Part shown: positions 38,580-47,960 of the stretch, piece after piece
Layout of the letters: the number at the start of each line of letters is the position of its first letter
Numbering within the stretch: position 1 is the first letter of the stretch
The notes under the pieces: generated by a model
Told to the model about the DNA's origin: nothing
What the model saw: the letters and a program-made list of their open reading frames with translations, nothing else
Database searches by the model: none
Assembly: GCF_015672735.1 (NCBI RefSeq)
Contig: NZ_JADABY010000029.1
Coordinates: 124,001 to 188,000 of the forward strand
Direction: 5' to 3'
DNA length: 64,000 bases
From: Citrobacter sp. Res13-Sevr-PEB04-36
GTDB taxonomy: Bacteria; Pseudomonadota; Gammaproteobacteria; Enterobacterales; Enterobacteriaceae
Made by a program: the position numbers and the translations under genes

Positions 38580-39629
38580 TTAAGACGGCGGCTTTCTCGG
38601 CGCATGTGCCGAGATAAACCGGGCGATGGCCGGCCCGGTGAGCAAAATACTGAACAGCCGCAGGGTTTGCATTGCCATGATCAGCGCCATATCGGCGTGA
38701 CTCCCTGCGGCAATCACCGCAACAGAATCCACGCCACCAGGACTGGTCGCCAGATAGGCGGTGAGAAAGTCTATTTGCATGTAATGCGCCAGTCCCCAGG
38801 CCATAGCGGCGCAGATCGCCATCAGTGAAAAAATGGACAACAGGATCTGCGGTAGGGGGCGCAATGCCATTAAAAAGATCTGTTTGTCAAAGCCAAGGCC
38901 GATTTGCCAGCCGATGGCCATATACGCTATCGCCAGCAGCCACTCCGGCAGTTCGATTACCATCACGCCACCGGCATTTAGCATTGCGCCTGCCAGCATC
39001 GGCAGCAACATCACGCCAGAGGGGATGCGCAGTAAGCGCCCGGCCATGCCAGCAACGGCGGCCAGCGCCAGGGTGCTGAACAGATTGCTGCTCAGCGGCG
39101 GAAACCAAACCATTTGCTCACTTACAGTTTGCGCCTGGTCGCCCATCATCAGTCGGGTGACCAGTGCAGCCGCACCGACCACCAACAGTACGCGCAGATA
39201 CTGCATAAACGCCACCAGACGGATATCAGCGCCATACTCCTGTGCCATGGCGACCATTGCCGCCGCACCACCCGGTGACGAGCCCCATGCACCGGTGTTC
39301 CCTGGTAGATTACTGTAGCGAACCAGCAGCCAGCCAATTGCGGTGCTGGATATAAGGGTCGCCAGCAGGATGGCAATCACCATCGGCCAGTGTGCCGCCA
39401 GCGTAGTAAAAATAGAGCCCGTGAGGTTTTGCGCAATCATGCAGCCGAGAATCGCCTGTGCGGCAAGAAACGTACAGCGAGGAGGATGTAGTGCGATGCC
39501 GCGCATACTGAAGATAATGCCGACGATCATCGAACCGAGCAGCAGTGGTCCAGGAAGATGGATAAACAGAAAGAGCAGGGAAAGCAGGAGCGATAGCAGA
39601 AATAATAGGCTCCATTGCAAAACACGCAT
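38580..39629 (-). CDS. abrB: AbrB-family membrane protein
   Basis: 349 residues with about ten membrane helices in two repeats, each with an SPGG signature (GSSPGGAAAMVAMAQEYGAD and TSPGGVDSVAVIAAGSHADM). This is the 'ammonia monooxygenase/AbrB' membrane family (E. coli AbrB 348). It is unrelated to Bacillus AbrB DNA-binding proteins. E. coli AbrB was described as affecting aidB; transport is a likely role. It is next after nei in E. coli, so the sugar locus (31.8-38 kb) interrupts that synteny. Confidence 0.88.
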   Translation of the reverse strand: MRVLQWSLLFLLSLLLSLLFLFIHLPGPLLLGSMIVGIIFSMRGIALHPPRCTFLAAQAILGCMIAQNLTGSIFTTLAAHWPMVIAILLATLISSTAIGWLLVRYSNLPGNTGAWGSSPGGAAAMVAMAQEYGADIRLVAFMQYLRVLLVVGAAALVTRLMMGDQAQTVSEQMVWFPPLSSNLFSTLALAAVAGMAGRLLRIPSGVMLLPMLAGAMLNAGGVMVIELPEWLLAIAYMAIGWQIGLGFDKQIFLMALRPLPQILLSIFSLMAICAAMAWGLAHYMQIDFLTAYLATSPGGVDSVAVIAAGSHADMALIMAMQTLRLFSILLTGPAIARFISAHAPRKPPS

Positions 39630-39751
39630 CCCATGCTCCCGAGTTATATGCTGCGTTTAACGTATTGATACAGCATAGAGAAAAAGTACGCTGAAAAAAA
39701 TATCAGGTATCAATAAAAACGGACTAACCGGTGATCGGGTATTGATGCCTG

Positions 39752-40087
39752 TTATCTGAATAAATCGTCGACAGCATCATTCCAGGCATGCCCGAAGACA
39801 GACCATTCCTGACTGATTGTAGGTGGAAAACCGCTCCGGCAGTATCCATTTTTAGATTCAAAATCAAAGACACCGTGTGGGCTATCTTCCCTGCCATCTG
39901 GGGGATAAAAAATCAAACCATTACCTTCCGGATGATTCACTATTTTATCGAAGTGGTTGACTAACATATTACTGTGAGATTCAAATTCTCTTCCCTTCAG
40001 ATTATTAGGGTTTTCAATTAATTCATTCAGGAATTCTATGAATTCGGCTTCGGTGTAGTCTTCGAGTTTTTGCTTAAGATGATTCAT
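39752..40087 (-). CDS. Orphan colicin-E/pyocin-type DNase immunity protein
   Basis: 111 residues of the Colicin_Pyocin immunity family (Im2/Im9 type, usually about 86). LEDYTEAEFIEFLNELIEN, VNHFDKIVNHPEGNGLIFYPPDGREDSPHGV and the following SKNGYCRSGFPP line up with Im9. Helix III, normally ...SDLIYYP, is NGLIFYP. A C-terminal extension of about 20 residues follows. Im proteins block HNH DNase toxins, but the toxin domain encoded upstream does not look like an HNH colicin nuclease. This is therefore probably a leftover immunity gene from an earlier toxin tip. Confidence 0.85.
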   Translation of the reverse strand: MNHLKQKLEDYTEAEFIEFLNELIENPNNLKGREFESHSNMLVNHFDKIVNHPEGNGLIFYPPDGREDSPHGVFDFESKNGYCRSGFPPTISQEWSVFGHAWNDAVDDLFR

Positions 40088-40144
40088 ATATTCAACTTAA
40101 TAATAAGAGGCTTTGCAGAGTGCTGTTATTTGGTTTTGAAATGG

Positions 40145-40486
40145 TTATTCAGCTTTTAAAATGAAAGGCAACTGACCTAAAACCTTGTTTAATTTTTCAA
40201 TCGGCTCATTTTTATCCCAACCGGAAGATATTGTTACTGAAGGGTTTTCCCAGTCACTATTCAGGATCATCTGAATAATAAACTCTCCATTTTCATCAAA
40301 TGGGGGATACCAACCAACATCTATGATTAACTTATCGTTAAAAACCAGTTGCAACAAATCTTCATCTAGCCGAGTGACCTCATCTGATACCTTTTTGGTA
40401 AAATCTAAACCAGACAACTCATCATAAATATTGTTAACCTTTTCAATGTGATAGTTTTTTCCTAAAATATTGTAATCATTTTTCAT
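40145..40486 (-). CDS. Presumptive cognate immunity protein of the Hcp-linked toxin
   Basis: 113 residues, A/T-rich gene, acidic protein (MKNDYNILGKNYHIEKV..., GWYPPFDENGEFIIQMIL). I recognise no family. Its ATG overlaps the toxin stop codon (ATGA at 40486-40483), the classic arrangement of an effector and its immunity gene. Assigned to immunity by position, size and coupling only. Confidence 0.7.
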   Translation of the reverse strand: MKNDYNILGKNYHIEKVNNIYDELSGLDFTKKVSDEVTRLDEDLLQLVFNDKLIIDVGWYPPFDENGEFIIQMILNSDWENPSVTISSGWDKNEPIEKLNKVLGQLPFILKAE

Positions 40487-42126
40487 TTTATTAACTTTCT
40501 GGCCTCATTTGAACCTATCGGATGAGAGTGAATAGTTCCCTGTGGCTCTTTGGTAACCACCCATGTCGTTTCTTTCCCTTTGTAAGCGCCTTGGACGTTA
40601 TTGAATTCTTTAACTTTCCAGTTTTGTCCATTAGTCGTTGGAGTACCATTCTCCCATACATTCTGATCTACAGATTCGATATTGACTTCTGGTTTGAATT
40701 TTGCTGGACCAGACTTCGTGTTTTTTATTACTTCTTCCCAAGGTCTATTTTTGGGAGGATAGTGCTTATGCCCATGAGTATAAGATGTTTTTCTCTCACT
40801 GAGATAAATATAAATCGGCTGAATGCCTGAATCGGCCGGAAAGACCAGAATATAATCGTTAAAATCGGCGACATCCGGCACAAGGAACGGTGGCGTGGTG
40901 TACTCATTTTTGCCATCCGGGATGGGTGTTACCAGAATGGTTGGCTGATCAAGCGGTGGAACATCACTTCCAGTATGCTTAGGTAAATCACCCGTCGCGG
41001 GATTTTCAGGCGTCCAGGTGATTAACGGTCCGTCTGCGTCGTGGGCAGGCGTAAATTCATAGCGATGATGTTCATCATTCCACACCATATTTGCGACGCG
41101 CACGTTTTCATACGGAGTACCCTCGCCGGTATGCACGCCGTAGACTTGCGATTTACCGTGAATGTCGGTTCCCCAAAAAAAACGAACCCGGGTTGTAGCT
41201 GTGCCACCTACCAGCGCCTTTTTCCGCAGTTCTTCTTCATACCAAAACTCATCGTGTCCGGGAACGCGTGCACTGTCTGTACCCGCGGACGGAATATACA
41301 GTGCAGAAGCCAATGCTCCGATATAAGGAACGCCGCGTGCGGCGCTGAGAATGCCACTGAGTGACCATTCCCCCCACACCTGCGTCAGCCTACCCAGGAT
41401 AGGCAGCGCAGCCGAGGCTTCTGCGGGCTGCGCATATCCGCAACAATCATCGACGGAAGATTGTGCGAAAACCGCCATCTGACCGAAGTTTTCAGCCGAT
41501 TCTTCACGGCTCCCGGCGTCTGTACAGCCTTTCTCTTTCAGGCAGGATTTGGCATAGACCGGTGTGATTGCAGGAATGTGGGGTGCTGGGGTGGAAGGAC
41601 GGTTCGCAACGGGTATTATCGAACTAGCCGGCTGATTGCGGGGCGGTATAAACAAACGATTGTACTCAGCAGGCAATGCCAGATAGTCAAACTCCGTATT
41701 GGCAATCAGGTGCTTGCAAAGAATATAGTCATACGACACCGCAATTTCTTCGGTATCCAGCGCGTTTAGGGCCACATAGGTTTGTATGCTTTTTACCGAA
41801 GCATTTCTTAATTGAATATAATAGTAGCGTTCCCACCTGCCGAATCTGTTTATTCTCCAGAAATCAATTCCAATAAACAGACGTTCATTATTATTGATGG
41901 CGTTAATAAATAATGGCGTACTTTTATCAATTAATTTTTCAAATCTTAACGCCTGGGTATTAACACCTGAACCTGTATTAACTAATCCGTTAGAGAGTGA
42001 AAAAGCATAAATCTCATCAGGATGATTTTCCTGCCAGCGATTTCCAACCTATGCCTCGGTACCGCAACCAGAAGAGATCTCGCCTTGTCGCTCACCTGTT
42101 ATTTTCAGATAAATAAGGTCACCCAT
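40483..42126 (-). pseudogene. Hcp-Pyocin_S-toxin fusion (T6SS Hcp-ET), interrupted by amber codon
   Basis: One frame from ATG 42126 reads MGDLIYLKITGERQGEISSG, then a TAG at 42051-42049 (codon 26), then continues open for 521 codons. Residues 1 to about 165 are an Hcp tube protein: DEIYAFSLSNGL, FEKLIDKSTPLFINAI, IDFWRINRFGRWERYYYIQL. A Pro-rich linker follows, then a Pyocin_S-type domain (FWYEEELRKK..., RVRFFWGTD, DYILVFPADSGIQPIYI). The last ~100 residues (40483-40785) are a variable toxin tip ending near GTIHSHPIGSNEARKL. The intact product would be 547 residues. TAG probably replaces a TCG serine. Such Hcp proteins carry toxins inside the type VI needle. No other T6SS genes are in the window. 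Confidence 0.87.
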
Positions 42127-42130
42127 GCCA

Positions 42131-42167
42131 TTTAATCCAGTGCTGTGCTTTATAAGGCTGGATTAAA
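42131..42167. repeat. Inverted repeat upstream of the Hcp-toxin gene
   Basis: Perfect 10-bp arms TTTAATCCAG (42131-42140) and CTGGATTAAA (42158-42167) with a 17-base spacer, directly upstream of the hcp start. It may be a regulatory hairpin in the leader or an operator. The rest of the 42168-42318 stretch is A/T-rich with no gene I can support. Confidence 0.5.
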
Positions 42168-42318
42168 TAGTTAATGAATTTAAAAATCAAATAATGTATT
42201 GGCAATTAATGCTATATTAAATATGGTTGGAATTACGCTCAATTAAATATATTAAAGTGCGAGTAAGCGAGGAGAAATAATATTGAAGAGGTGAATGCAA
42301 GGAACAGGACGGGAACTG

Positions 42319-42346
42319 AAAAAAGCCACCGGAATTATCCGGTGGC
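42319..42346 (-). terminator. Rho-independent terminator of gltA
   Basis: On the minus strand a 9-bp stem (GCCACCGGA / TCCGGTGGC, 4-base loop) is followed by six T residues, 8 bp after the gltA stop codon. Confidence 0.9.
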
Positions 42347-42354
42347 CTGAACAA

Positions 42355-43638
42355 TTAGCGCTTAATATCAGCTTTAAAGTCGCGTTTGTCGTAGCCGGTA
42401 TACAGCTGACGCGGACGGGCGATTTTCATGCCGTCGGTGTGCATTTCGTTCCAGTGTGCAATCCAGCCAACGGTACGCGCCATGGCGAAGATAACGGTGA
42501 ACATGGAGGACGGAATACCCATCGCTTTCAGGATGATGCCGGAGTAGAAGTCTACGTTCGGGTACAGTTTCTTCTCGATGAAGTACGGGTCATTGAGCGC
42601 AATGTGCTCAAGTTCCATCGCCACTTCCAGCAGATCATCTTTGGTGCCCAGTTCTTTCAGCACTTCGTGGCAGGTTTCACGCATCACGGTGGCGCGCGGG
42701 TCATAGTTTTTGTAAACACGGTGACCAAAGCCCATCAGACGGAAAGAGTCATTCTTGTCTTTCGCACGGCGAACAAATTCCGGAATGTGTTTAACCGAGC
42801 TGATTTCTTCCAGCATCTTCAGTGCAGCTTCGTTTGCGCCGCCGTGTGCCGGTCCCCACAGCGAAGCAATACCAGCAGCGATACAGGCAAACGGGTTAGC
42901 GCCAGAAGAGCCCGCGGTACGTACGGTAGAGGTTGAGGCGTTCTGTTCGTGGTCGGCGTGCAGGATCAGAATACGGTCCATGGCGCGTTCCAGGATCGGA
43001 TTCACTTCATATTTTTCGCACGGTGTGGAGAACATCATGTTCAGGAAGTTACCGGCGTAAGACAGGTCATTACGCGGGTACACGAACGGCTGTCCGATGG
43101 AATATTTATAACACATTGCTGCCATGGTTGGCATTTTGGACAGCAGACGGAAAGCGGCGATTTCACGGTGACGCGGATTATTCACATCCAGCGAGTCGTG
43201 GTAGAACGCAGCCAACGCCCCGGTAACGCCGCACATTACGGCCATCGGGTGGGAGTCGCGGCGGAAACCGTGGAACAGACGGGTGATCTGCTCGTGGATC
43301 ATGGTATGGCGAGTGACCGTGGTTTTGAACTCGTCGTACTCTTCCTGCGTCGGTTTTTCGCCGTACAGCAGGATATAACACACTTCCAGATAGTTGGATT
43401 CGGTTGCCAACTGGTCAATCGGGAAGCCGCGATGCAGCAAAATACCTTCGTCACCGTCGATGAACGTAATTTTGGATTCGCAGGATGCGGTAGAGGTGAA
43501 ACCTGGGTCAAAAGTAAACATGCCTTTTGAGCCAAGACTACGAATATCAATAACGTCCTGACCGAGCGTGCCTTTTAGCACATCCAGTTCGATAGCAGTA
43601 TCACCGTTTAGTGTGAGTTTTGCTTTAGTATCAGCCAT
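42355..43638 (-). CDS. gltA: Citrate synthase (hexameric, type II)
   Basis: 427 residues, E. coli length. It condenses acetyl-CoA and oxaloacetate to citrate, the TCA entry step; this type is inhibited by NADH. Conserved [28 protein letters not shown] and [13 protein letters not shown] carry the active-site His residues and substrate contacts. Single-gene transcript with its own terminator, divergent from sdhC across 709 bp. Confidence 0.98.
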   Translation of the reverse strand: MADTKAKLTLNGDTAIELDVLKGTLGQDVIDIRSLGSKGMFTFDPGFTSTASCESKITFIDGDEGILLHRGFPIDQLATESNYLEVCYILLYGEKPTQEEYDEFKTTVTRHTMIHEQITRLFHGFRRDSHPMAVMCGVTGALAAFYHDSLDVNNPRHREIAAFRLLSKMPTMAAMCYKYSIGQPFVYPRNDLSYAGNFLNMMFSTPCEKYEVNPILERAMDRILILHADHEQNASTSTVRTAGSSGANPFACIAAGIASLWGPAHGGANEAALKMLEEISSVKHIPEFVRRAKDKNDSFRLMGFGHRVYKNYDPRATVMRETCHEVLKELGTKDDLLEVAMELEHIALNDPYFIEKKLYPNVDFYSGIILKAMGIPSSMFTVIFAMARTVGWIAHWNEMHTDGMKIARPRQLYTGYDKRDFKADIKR

Positions 43639-44347
43639 TTACGGTCTCCTTAGCGCCTTATTGCTTAAGACTACTCAGGTGGGATCTGTTTCAACTCATC
43701 AATTAACCGTTACCACTTTGTTATTCGGCTCGCCGCTCTGCGAAAGAGGAGAAAACCAGGGTACAGAGCAATGGGCGCTTGCAGGTAAATCAGTTAACTC
43801 ATGGTGAATTAGCAACAAATCAACAACTTAGCAATCCGAATTATTAAACCTGTCTACACTAATAACTGTACTGAATTCATTGGTCAACCTTTCCACACTG
43901 TTACATAACTTACCCATCGGTGAAAGAGTGACCCCATAACTTTTACGCATTATATGCCTTTTCTGGTGTCGTTTGTAACAAGTTTGTTTAATGATTGTCA
44001 AATCAGATGATTGAAAATTAAAATAATGTTGTTATCGTGACCTATGTCACTGTTCGGGATAAAACCCGACAAACTATATGTAGGTTAATTGTAATGATTT
44101 TGTGAACAGCCTATACTGCCGCCAGGTCTCCGGAATACCCTGCAATCCCGAGCCAACCAGCGTTGTAACGTGTCGTTTTAGCAACTGGAAGCAGTGTTTT
44201 ATATGACGCGTAGTTATAGTAAGGACGCTGTCTGACCCGCACGCAGACCGGAGGAAGGAAACCCCGTCGTCTTTCAGGCGCAGGAGTCTTCATCTTCTGT
44301 ACCCGAAGTCCAAAGGGAATAATAAGAACAGCATGTGGGCGTTATTC
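43639..44347. promoter_or_regulatory. gltA / sdhCDAB divergent control region
   Basis: 709 bp without a credible gene. It must hold the gltA promoter(s), the sdh promoter and a long sdhC leader. A/T-rich 43900-44110 contains the CRP-like site. Near sdhC the leader (44300-44347, with GGAATAATAAG ahead of ATGTGGGCG) corresponds to the region paired by small RNAs Spot 42 and RyhB in E. coli. ArcA repression is known for both operons in E. coli; I did not assign ArcA sites. Confidence 0.7.
44036..44051 (+). promoter_or_regulatory. CRP-like site upstream of sdhC
   Basis: CGTGA-CCTATG-TCACT matches TGTGA-N6-TCACA with one mismatch in each half-site. It lies about 300 bp upstream of sdhC, where cAMP-CRP activates sdh in E. 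coli. Inferred binding. Confidence 0.5.
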
Positions 44348-44737
44348 ATGATAAGAAATGTGAAAAAACAAAGACCTGTCAATCTGGATCTGCAAACGAT
44401 TCGGTTCCCAATCACGGCGATAGCGTCCATTCTCCATCGCGTATCTGGAGTGATCACCTTCGTGGCGGTCGGGATACTGTTGTGGTTATTGGGTACCAGC
44501 CTTTCCTCCCCTGAAGGTTTCCTCGCGGCGTCTTCCATTATGAATAACTTCTTTGTGGAGTTAATTCTGTGGGGGATTCTGGTCGCGCTGGCCTACCACG
44601 CCGTCATGGGCATTCGCCATCTGTTGATGGATTTTGGCTACATCGAAGAAACCCTCGAAGCAGGGACGCGTTCCGCCAAAATTTCTTTTGTTATCATTGT
44701 CGTGCTTTCACTTCTCGCAGGAGTCCTCGTATGGTAA
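44348..44737 (+). CDS. sdhC: Succinate dehydrogenase cytochrome b556 subunit SdhC
   Basis: 129 residues, three membrane helices; with SdhD it anchors complex II and binds heme b and ubiquinone. It has [27 protein letters not shown], whose Ser and Arg line the quinone site, and the heme-ligand His in [18 protein letters not shown]. Start 44348 ([10 protein letters not shown]) matches E. coli; the upstream in-frame ATG at 44333 is also present there. It overlaps sdhD by 7 bp. Confidence 0.97.
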   Translation: MIRNVKKQRPVNLDLQTIRFPITAIASILHRVSGVITFVAVGILLWLLGTSLSSPEGFLAASSIMNNFFVELILWGILVALAYHAVMGIRHLLMDFGYIEETLEAGTRSAKISFVIIVVLSLLAGVLVW

Positions 44738-45078
44738 GCAATGCCTCCGCATTAGGACGCAACGGCGTACATGACTTCATTCTGGTCCGTGCTACCGCTA
44801 TCGTTCTGACGTTATACATCATCTATATGGTCGGCTTTTTCGCCACCAGTGGCACGCTGACCTGGGAAATCTGGACCGGTTTCTTCTCATCGGCATTCAC
44901 CAAAGTCTTCACCCTGCTGGCACTGTTTTCTATCTTGATTCATGCCTGGATTGGCATGTGGCAGGTGTTGACCGACTACGTTAAACCACTGGCCGTGCGC
45001 CTGATTTTGCAACTTGCTATCGTCGTTGCACTGGTGGTTTACGTCATTTATGGATTCGTTGTGGTGTGGGGTGTGTAA
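44731..45078 (+). CDS. sdhD: Succinate dehydrogenase membrane anchor SdhD
   Basis: 115 residues from ATG 44731 ([21 protein letters not shown]), inside the end of sdhC. Three helices; the heme-ligand His is in [19 protein letters not shown]. The C-terminus is GFVVVWGV. Its stop TAA shares its last base with the sdhA ATG (TAATG). In E. coli RyhB represses the operon here. Confidence 0.97.
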   Translation: MVSNASALGRNGVHDFILVRATAIVLTLYIIYMVGFFATSGTLTWEIWTGFFSSAFTKVFTLLALFSILIHAWIGMWQVLTDYVKPLAVRLILQLAIVVALVVYVIYGFVVVWGV

Positions 45079-46844
45079 TGAAACTGCCAGTCAGAGAATT
45101 TGATGCTGTTGTGATTGGTGCCGGTGGCGCAGGTATGCGCGCGGCGCTGCAAATTTCCCAGAGCGGCCAGACCTGTGCGCTGCTCTCCAAAGTGTTCCCA
45201 ACCCGTTCCCATACCGTTTCCGCGCAGGGTGGCATCACCGTAGCGCTTGGTAATACCCATGAAGATAACTGGGAATGGCACATGTACGACACCGTTAAAG
45301 GGTCGGATTACATTGGTGACCAGGACGCGATTGAATATATGTGTAAGACCGGCCCGGAAGCGATTCTGGAGCTGGACCATATGGGCCTGCCATTCTCACG
45401 TCTTGACGATGGCACCATCTATCAACGTCCGTTTGGCGGCCAGTCGAAAAACTTCGGCGGCGAGCAGGCGGCACGTACTGCAGCGGCAGCTGACCGTACC
45501 GGTCATGCGCTGTTGCACACGCTGTATCAGCAGAACCTGAAAAACCACACCACTATTTTCTCCGAGTGGTACGCGCTGGACCTGGTGAAAAACGCCGATG
45601 GTGCAGTGGTTGGGTGTACCGCCCTGTGTATCGAAACCGGTGAAGTGGTTTACTTCAAAGCCCGCGCCACCGTGCTGGCGACCGGCGGCGCAGGCCGTAT
45701 TTACCAGTCCACCACCAACGCGCATATCAATACCGGTGACGGCGTTGGCATGGCAATCCGCGCTGGTGTTCCGGTGCAGGATATGGAGATGTGGCAGTTC
45801 CACCCAACCGGTATCGCCGGGGCAGGGGTTCTGGTTACCGAAGGCTGCCGTGGTGAAGGTGGCTACCTGCTAAACAAACACGGCGAGCGCTTTATGGAGC
45901 GTTATGCCCCGAATGCGAAAGACCTGGCGGGTCGTGACGTGGTGGCGCGTTCCATCATGATCGAAATCCGTGAAGGTCGTGGTTGCGACGGCCCGTGGGG
46001 CCCGCACGCCAAGCTGAAACTCGACCATCTGGGTAAAGAGGTACTCGAATCCCGTCTGCCGGGTATCCTTGAACTCTCCCGTACCTTTGCCCACGTTGAC
46101 CCGGTGAAAGAGCCGATTCCGGTTATCCCAACCTGCCACTACATGATGGGCGGCGTGCCGACCAAAGTGACCGGCCAGGCGTTGACGGTGAACGAGCAGG
46201 GGGAAGACGTGGTGATTCCTGGACTGTTTGCGGTGGGCGAAATCGCCTGCGTCTCGGTTCACGGCGCCAACCGTCTGGGCGGCAACTCGCTGCTGGACCT
46301 GGTGGTGTTCGGTCGTGCGGTCGGTCTGCATCTGCAGGAATCTATCGCCGAGCAGGGCGACCTTCGTGATGCCACAGAAGACGAGATTGATGCTTCTCTG
46401 GAACGCCTGAACCGCTGGAACGGTAACCGTGATGGCGAAGATCCGGTGGTCATCCGTAAAGCGCTGCAGGAATGTATGCAACATAACTTCTCGGTATTCC
46501 GTGAAGGTGATGCGATGGCGAAGGGCCTTGAAGAGTTGAAGGCGATTCGCGAACGTCTGAAAAATGCCCGTCTGGATGATACCTCCAGCGAGTTCAATAC
46601 CCAGCGTGTTGAGTGCCTGGAGCTGGATAACCTGATGGAAACTGCATACGCCACGGCGGTGTCTGCGAACTTCCGTACCGAAAGCCGTGGCGCCCATAGC
46701 CGCTTCGACTTCCCGGAACGCGATGATGAAAACTGGCTGTGCCATTCCCTGTACCTGCCAGAATCGGAATCCATGACGCGACGTCAGGTCAACATGGAAC
46801 CGAAACTGCGCCCGGCATTCCCGCCGAAGATTCGTACTTATTAA
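45078..46844 (+). CDS. sdhA: Succinate dehydrogenase flavoprotein subunit SdhA
   Basis: 588 residues, E. coli length. It oxidises succinate to fumarate. FAD is bound covalently by His45 in SHTVSAQGG. The dinucleotide fold [11 protein letters not shown], the substrate loop [21 protein letters not shown] and [18 protein letters not shown] are intact. Start 45078 ([11 protein letters not shown]) overlaps the sdhD stop; an upstream in-frame start at 45066 is not used by the family. Confidence 0.98.
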   Translation: MKLPVREFDAVVIGAGGAGMRAALQISQSGQTCALLSKVFPTRSHTVSAQGGITVALGNTHEDNWEWHMYDTVKGSDYIGDQDAIEYMCKTGPEAILELDHMGLPFSRLDDGTIYQRPFGGQSKNFGGEQAARTAAAADRTGHALLHTLYQQNLKNHTTIFSEWYALDLVKNADGAVVGCTALCIETGEVVYFKARATVLATGGAGRIYQSTTNAHINTGDGVGMAIRAGVPVQDMEMWQFHPTGIAGAGVLVTEGCRGEGGYLLNKHGERFMERYAPNAKDLAGRDVVARSIMIEIREGRGCDGPWGPHAKLKLDHLGKEVLESRLPGILELSRTFAHVDPVKEPIPVIPTCHYMMGGVPTKVTGQALTVNEQGEDVVIPGLFAVGEIACVSVHGANRLGGNSLLDLVVFGRAVGLHLQESIAEQGDLRDATEDEIDASLERLNRWNGNRDGEDPVVIRKALQECMQHNFSVFREGDAMAKGLEELKAIRERLKNARLDDTSSEFNTQRVECLELDNLMETAYATAVSANFRTESRGAHSRFDFPERDDENWLCHSLYLPESESMTRRQVNMEPKLRPAFPPKIRTY

Positions 46845-46859
46845 TGCGGAGACAGGACA

Positions 46860-47576
46860 ATGAAACTCGAGTTTTCAGTTTATCGTTATAACCCGGACGT
46901 AGACGATGCTCCGCATATGCAGGATTACACCCTGGAAGCGGAAGAAGGTCGCGACATGATGCTGCTGGATGCGTTGATGCAGCTGAAAGAAAAAGACCCG
47001 TCACTGTCGTTCCGTCGCTCTTGCCGTGAAGGGGTGTGTGGCTCCGACGGTCTGAACATGAACGGCAAAAATGGTCTGGCCTGTATCACACCTATTTCTG
47101 CACTGAATCAGCCTGGCAAGAAAATTGTCATCCGCCCGTTGCCGGGTTTACCGGTGGTGCGCGATTTGGTGGTAGACATGGGGCAATTCTACGCACAGTA
47201 TGAGAAGATTAAACCTTACTTGTTGAATAATGGGAAAAATCCACCGGCTCGTGAGCATTTACAAATGCCTGAGCAGCGTGAGAAGCTCGATGGGCTGTAT
47301 GAATGTATTTTATGTGCATGCTGCTCAACGTCCTGCCCGTCATTCTGGTGGAATCCGGACAAGTTTATTGGCCCGGCAGGTCTGCTGGCTGCGTACCGCT
47401 TCCTGATTGACAGTCGCGATACCGAAACCGACAGCCGCCTGGAAGGGCTAAGTGACGCTTTCAGCGTATTCCGCTGCCATAGCATCATGAACTGCGTCAG
47501 TGTATGTCCTAAGGGGCTGAACCCGACGCGCGCCATCGGCCATATTAAGTCGATGCTGCTGAAGCGTAGTGCATAA
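46860..47576 (+). CDS. sdhB: Succinate dehydrogenase iron-sulfur subunit SdhB
   Basis: 238 residues carrying the [2Fe-2S], [4Fe-4S] and [3Fe-4S] clusters. Cys motifs are SCREGVCGSDGLNMNGKNGLAC, CILCACCSTSCPS and CHSIMNCVSVCPKG. It passes electrons from SdhA to ubiquinone at SdhC/D. It lies 15 bp after sdhA; a 384-bp gap full of palindromic elements separates it from sucA. Confidence 0.98.
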   Translation: MKLEFSVYRYNPDVDDAPHMQDYTLEAEEGRDMMLLDALMQLKEKDPSLSFRRSCREGVCGSDGLNMNGKNGLACITPISALNQPGKKIVIRPLPGLPVVRDLVVDMGQFYAQYEKIKPYLLNNGKNPPAREHLQMPEQREKLDGLYECILCACCSTSCPSFWWNPDKFIGPAGLLAAYRFLIDSRDTETDSRLEGLSDAFSVFRCHSIMNCVSVCPKGLNPTRAIGHIKSMLLKRSA

Positions 47577-47585
47577 GTAGTTGTT

Positions 47586-47662
47586 GCCGGATAGCGACGT
47601 AAACGTCTTATCCGGCCTACAGGTACAATCCCGTAGGCCTGATAAGTGAAGCGCCATCCGGC
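47586..47662. repeat. Two facing REP units (BIME)
   Basis: Two REP-like palindromes in opposite orientation: GCCGGAT...ATCCGGCCTAC (47586-47620) and GTAGGCCTGATAAG...GCCATCCGGC (47633-47662). Such BIMEs stabilise upstream mRNA 3' ends and bind gyrase or IHF in enterobacteria. It is 9 bp after sdhB. Confidence 0.85.
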
Positions 47663-47674
47663 TACAGTAAGTGC

Positions 47675-47725
47675 AGGAAACCTCTAAAAACTGCCTCTTA
47701 TCTCTGACAGTTTTTAAAGGTTCCT
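47675..47725. repeat. 51-bp imperfect inverted repeat
   Basis: Arms AGGAAACCTCTAAAAACTG and CAGTTTTTAAAGGTTCCT surround a 14-base loop. It could form a stem with T5 in the right arm, so it may act as a partial terminator between sdhB and sucA. A smaller GCGAGC/GCTCGC hairpin follows at 47727-47750. Confidence 0.55.
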
Positions 47726-47764
47726 TCGCGAGCCAAACAAAAAGAGCTCGCAAGTGAACCCCGG

Positions 47765-47784
47765 CACGCATACGCGTATGCGTG
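47765..47784. repeat. Perfect 20-bp palindrome
   Basis: CACGCATACGCGTATGCGTG is its own reverse complement. It lies 17 bp before the second copy of the 125-bp repeat. Function unknown; an operator or hairpin are both possible. Confidence 0.6.
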
Positions 47785-47801
47785 GTAGTATCCACGGCGA
47801 A

Positions 47802-47927
47802 ATACTCGTCATAGTTCAGGTTGCATGTGCGTTGGCTGCACTTGCTCACCCCGGTCACTTACTGGCTGTAAGCTCCCGGGGATTCGCAAGCTTGCCGCCT
47901 TCCTGAAACGTGAACTATTTAGAGTAT
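47802..47927 (-). repeat. Enterobacterial ~125-bp inverted repeat element, copy 2
   Basis: Reading the minus strand it begins ATACTCTAAATAGTTCACGT and ends GAACTATGACGAGTAT, aligning along its whole length with 28498-28620, including GGGAGCTTACAG...GTAAGTGACCGGGGTGAGC. It is inverted relative to copy 1 and to sucA, which starts 33 bp later. Confidence 0.8.
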
Positions 47928-47960
47928 TAAATAAGCAGAAAAGATGCTTAAGGGATCACG

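Noticed and set aside
40483-41775. Free-standing pyocin-like gene starting at GTG 41775
   Set aside because: The frame is open upstream to a recognisable Hcp head back to 42126, interrupted only by one TAG. The GTG is inside the Hcp domain and has no ribosome-binding site.
42295-42936. Plus-strand ORF of 213 codons across the gltA terminator and 3' end
   Set aside because: It runs antisense through gltA and its terminator, with no recognisable protein features.
45870-46745. Long minus-strand ORF of 291 codons within sdhA
   Set aside because: Antisense shadow caused by codon bias of sdhA; low-complexity His/Arg/Gln composition. The same applies to long ORFs opposite sucB (50930-51910), sucC (52140-52928) and kdpB (17139-17717).
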